Shown here: one piece after another, positions 6,402 to 7,396 of the stretch
Layout: each line of letters opens with the position of its first letter
Position numbering within the stretch: the stretch's first letter is position 1
From: DAIOGN01 sp036745245
GTDB taxonomy: Bacteria; Zixibacteria; MSB-5A5; JAUVRN01
Reading direction: 5' to 3'
Length of the DNA: 7,396 bases
Assembly (NCBI GenBank): GCA_036745245.1
Contig: DAIOGN010000142.1
Coordinates: 1 to 7,396 of the forward strand
Position numbers and translations under genes: made by a program
Notes under the pieces: model-generated
Seen by the model: only the letters and a program-made list of their open reading frames with translations
Databases searched by the model: none
What the model was told of the DNA's origin: nothing

Positions 6402-7396
6402 CTGGAGAACCTCTTTCGTCCGCGCGTGCCCAGCCGGCTGCCCGAACGGCCGCGCGATCGAAACTGTTTCACCGGACGCGTGGGATCGAGCATGGGCGGA
6501 GCCTTGAACTCCGGAGGCAACGGCATCACGGTGAGCACCGAGCGGATGAGGGATTCGATTGCCCGCACGTCGCTGCGCTGATCAAAGGTGGCAAACGAGA
6601 TGGCGCGGCCGGCCCTCCCGGCACGCGCGGTGCGGCCGATGCGATGCACGTAGTCTCCCGATTGTGACGGGAGGTCGTAGTTCACCACCACTTCGATCCC
6701 GGTCACGTCGATTCCCCGCGCAGCAATGTCGGTAGCCACCAGCACCCGGTACTGCCCCGACTTGAATCCGTCCAGCGCCTTGCGACGCTGCGGCAGGGTC
6801 TTGTTGGAGTGCAGGTCGGCCACGGAGTAGTTCATGCTTCGCAGGCGGCGCGCCAACTGCATGGCTCCGTACTTGGTGCGAGTGAACACCAGCGCGGACC
6901 CTGCAACCTGCTTCAGCTGAAGATCCAGGAGCGACGTCTTGTCGGTCTTCTCCACGAAGAACACTTCCTGCACTACGTTGTCGGCCGTGGTCCCGGGCCG
7001 TGCGATCTCCACGTGCACGGGCAGGCGCATATGGCTCCGCGCCATGGCGACGATTTCGGAAGGCATGGTGGCCGAAAACAACATGGTCTGCCGCTCTTTA
7101 GGGACGACGGCGAGAATCCGGTTGATCTGTGGGGCGAAGCCCATGTCGAGCATGCGGTCGGCTTCGTCGAGGATGAGAATGCACACGTCCTTGAGTGATA
7201 CGGAGCGCTGTTCCAGGTGGTCCAGTAACCGTCCCGGCGTGGCCACCAGGATCCTCGGCTTTCTTTGCATGGCCTGCTTCTGATTCGACATGGAGGCGCC
7301 ACCGATGAGCACCGCAGTCCGCAGCTGCTGTCCGGCGCCCACGTCGTGCAGATCCTCGTCCACCTGCAGCGCCAGCTCGCGCGTGGGCACGAGCAC
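6395..7396 (-). CDS. DEAD-box ATP-dependent RNA helicase, RhlE-like, N-terminus off window
   Basis: Reads leftward to TAA (complement of 6395-6397); 333 residues are visible. The first codon at the edge is GTG, but it encodes an internal Val of the VLVPTRELA strand, so the start is outside the window. Motifs in order: Ia PTRELA (4-9), Ib TPGR (53-56), II DEAD (77-80, bases 7157-7168), III SAT (108-110), IV LVFTRTK (169-175), V ATDIAARGID (221-230), VI HRIGRTARAG (251-260). The Q motif and Walker A (motif I) must lie in the missing ~70-90 residues. GFAPQINRILAVVPKERQTM and the FTRTKYGAMQLARRL block resemble the RhlE group. A basic, Arg/Gly/Ser-rich tail (FRSRGRSGSRLGTRGRKR) is typical for RNA binding. 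Family members unwind short RNA duplexes with ATP, often in ribosome assembly or RNA decay. The gene converges on the lipoprotein gene with no sign of functional linkage. Confidence 0.95.
   Translation of the reverse strand: MLVPTRELALQVDEDLHDVGAGQQLRTAVLIGGASMSNQKQAMQRKPRILVATPGRLLDHLEQRSVSLKDVCILILDEADRMLDMGFAPQINRILAVVPKERQTMLFSATMPSEIVAMARSHMRLPVHVEIARPGTTADNVVQEVFFVEKTDKTSLLDLQLKQVAGSALVFTRTKYGAMQLARRLRSMNYSVADLHSNKTLPQRRKALDGFKSGQYRVLVATDIAARGIDVTGIEVVVNYDLPSQSGDYVHRIGRTARAGRAGRAISFATFDQRSDVRAIESLIRSVLTVMPLPPEFKAPPMLDPTRPVKQFRSRGRSGSRLGTRGRKRFSSR

Overview
The window looks like a piece of a high-GC bacterial draft genome, probably a metagenome-assembled scaffold. It carries three runs of exactly ten Ns, all inside or at the end of one gene, which is how assemblers mark gaps of unknown length. 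The secreted protease ends in an 'FPNPFNP...GVYFYRL' domain of the FlgD-like / type IX-secretion type A sorting family. That domain is typical of the Bacteroidetes-Chlorobi-Ignavibacteria-Gemmatimonadetes-Zixibacteria/Eisenbacteria-like part of the tree. With the high GC and a TTG start, it suggests an uncultivated or candidate phylum from that area, but no taxonomic marker is present and this is inference.

Layout: (1) 1-2154 (+), the C-terminal 717 codons of a TPR-CHAT protein, a caspase-like cysteine peptidase with the His/Cys dyad intact, cut by the left edge. (2) 2151-2222 (+), a possible 23-codon ORF joined to both neighbours by ATGA stop/start overlaps. (3) 2219 to about 5715 (+), a large secreted subtilisin-family (S8) protease with signal peptide, prodomain, complete Asp/His/Ser/Asn set, four BACON-like Ig repeats in two pairs, a cysteine-rich cohesin-like segment between the pairs, and the C-terminal sorting domain. 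It contains two assembly gaps, and a third obscures its end. (4) 5805-6398 (+), a small lipoprotein of no recognised family with a DTV-periodic stalk. (5) 6395-7396 (-), a RhlE-type DEAD-box RNA helicase missing its N-terminus beyond the right edge. It converges on the lipoprotein gene with a 4-base overlap of stop codons.

The most interesting point is the tight, apparently translationally coupled pairing of a TPR-CHAT peptidase, with no export signal in the visible part, and an exported, multidomain S8 protease. The two could form a regulated proteolytic unit, or the CHAT protein could control or process the same surface complex; the sequence alone cannot decide. The lipoprotein may belong to the same envelope-associated set. 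The helicase is probably an unrelated housekeeping gene. No RNA genes, CRISPR arrays, insertion sequences or convincing factor-independent terminators were seen. There is no gene-free stretch over 300 bases.
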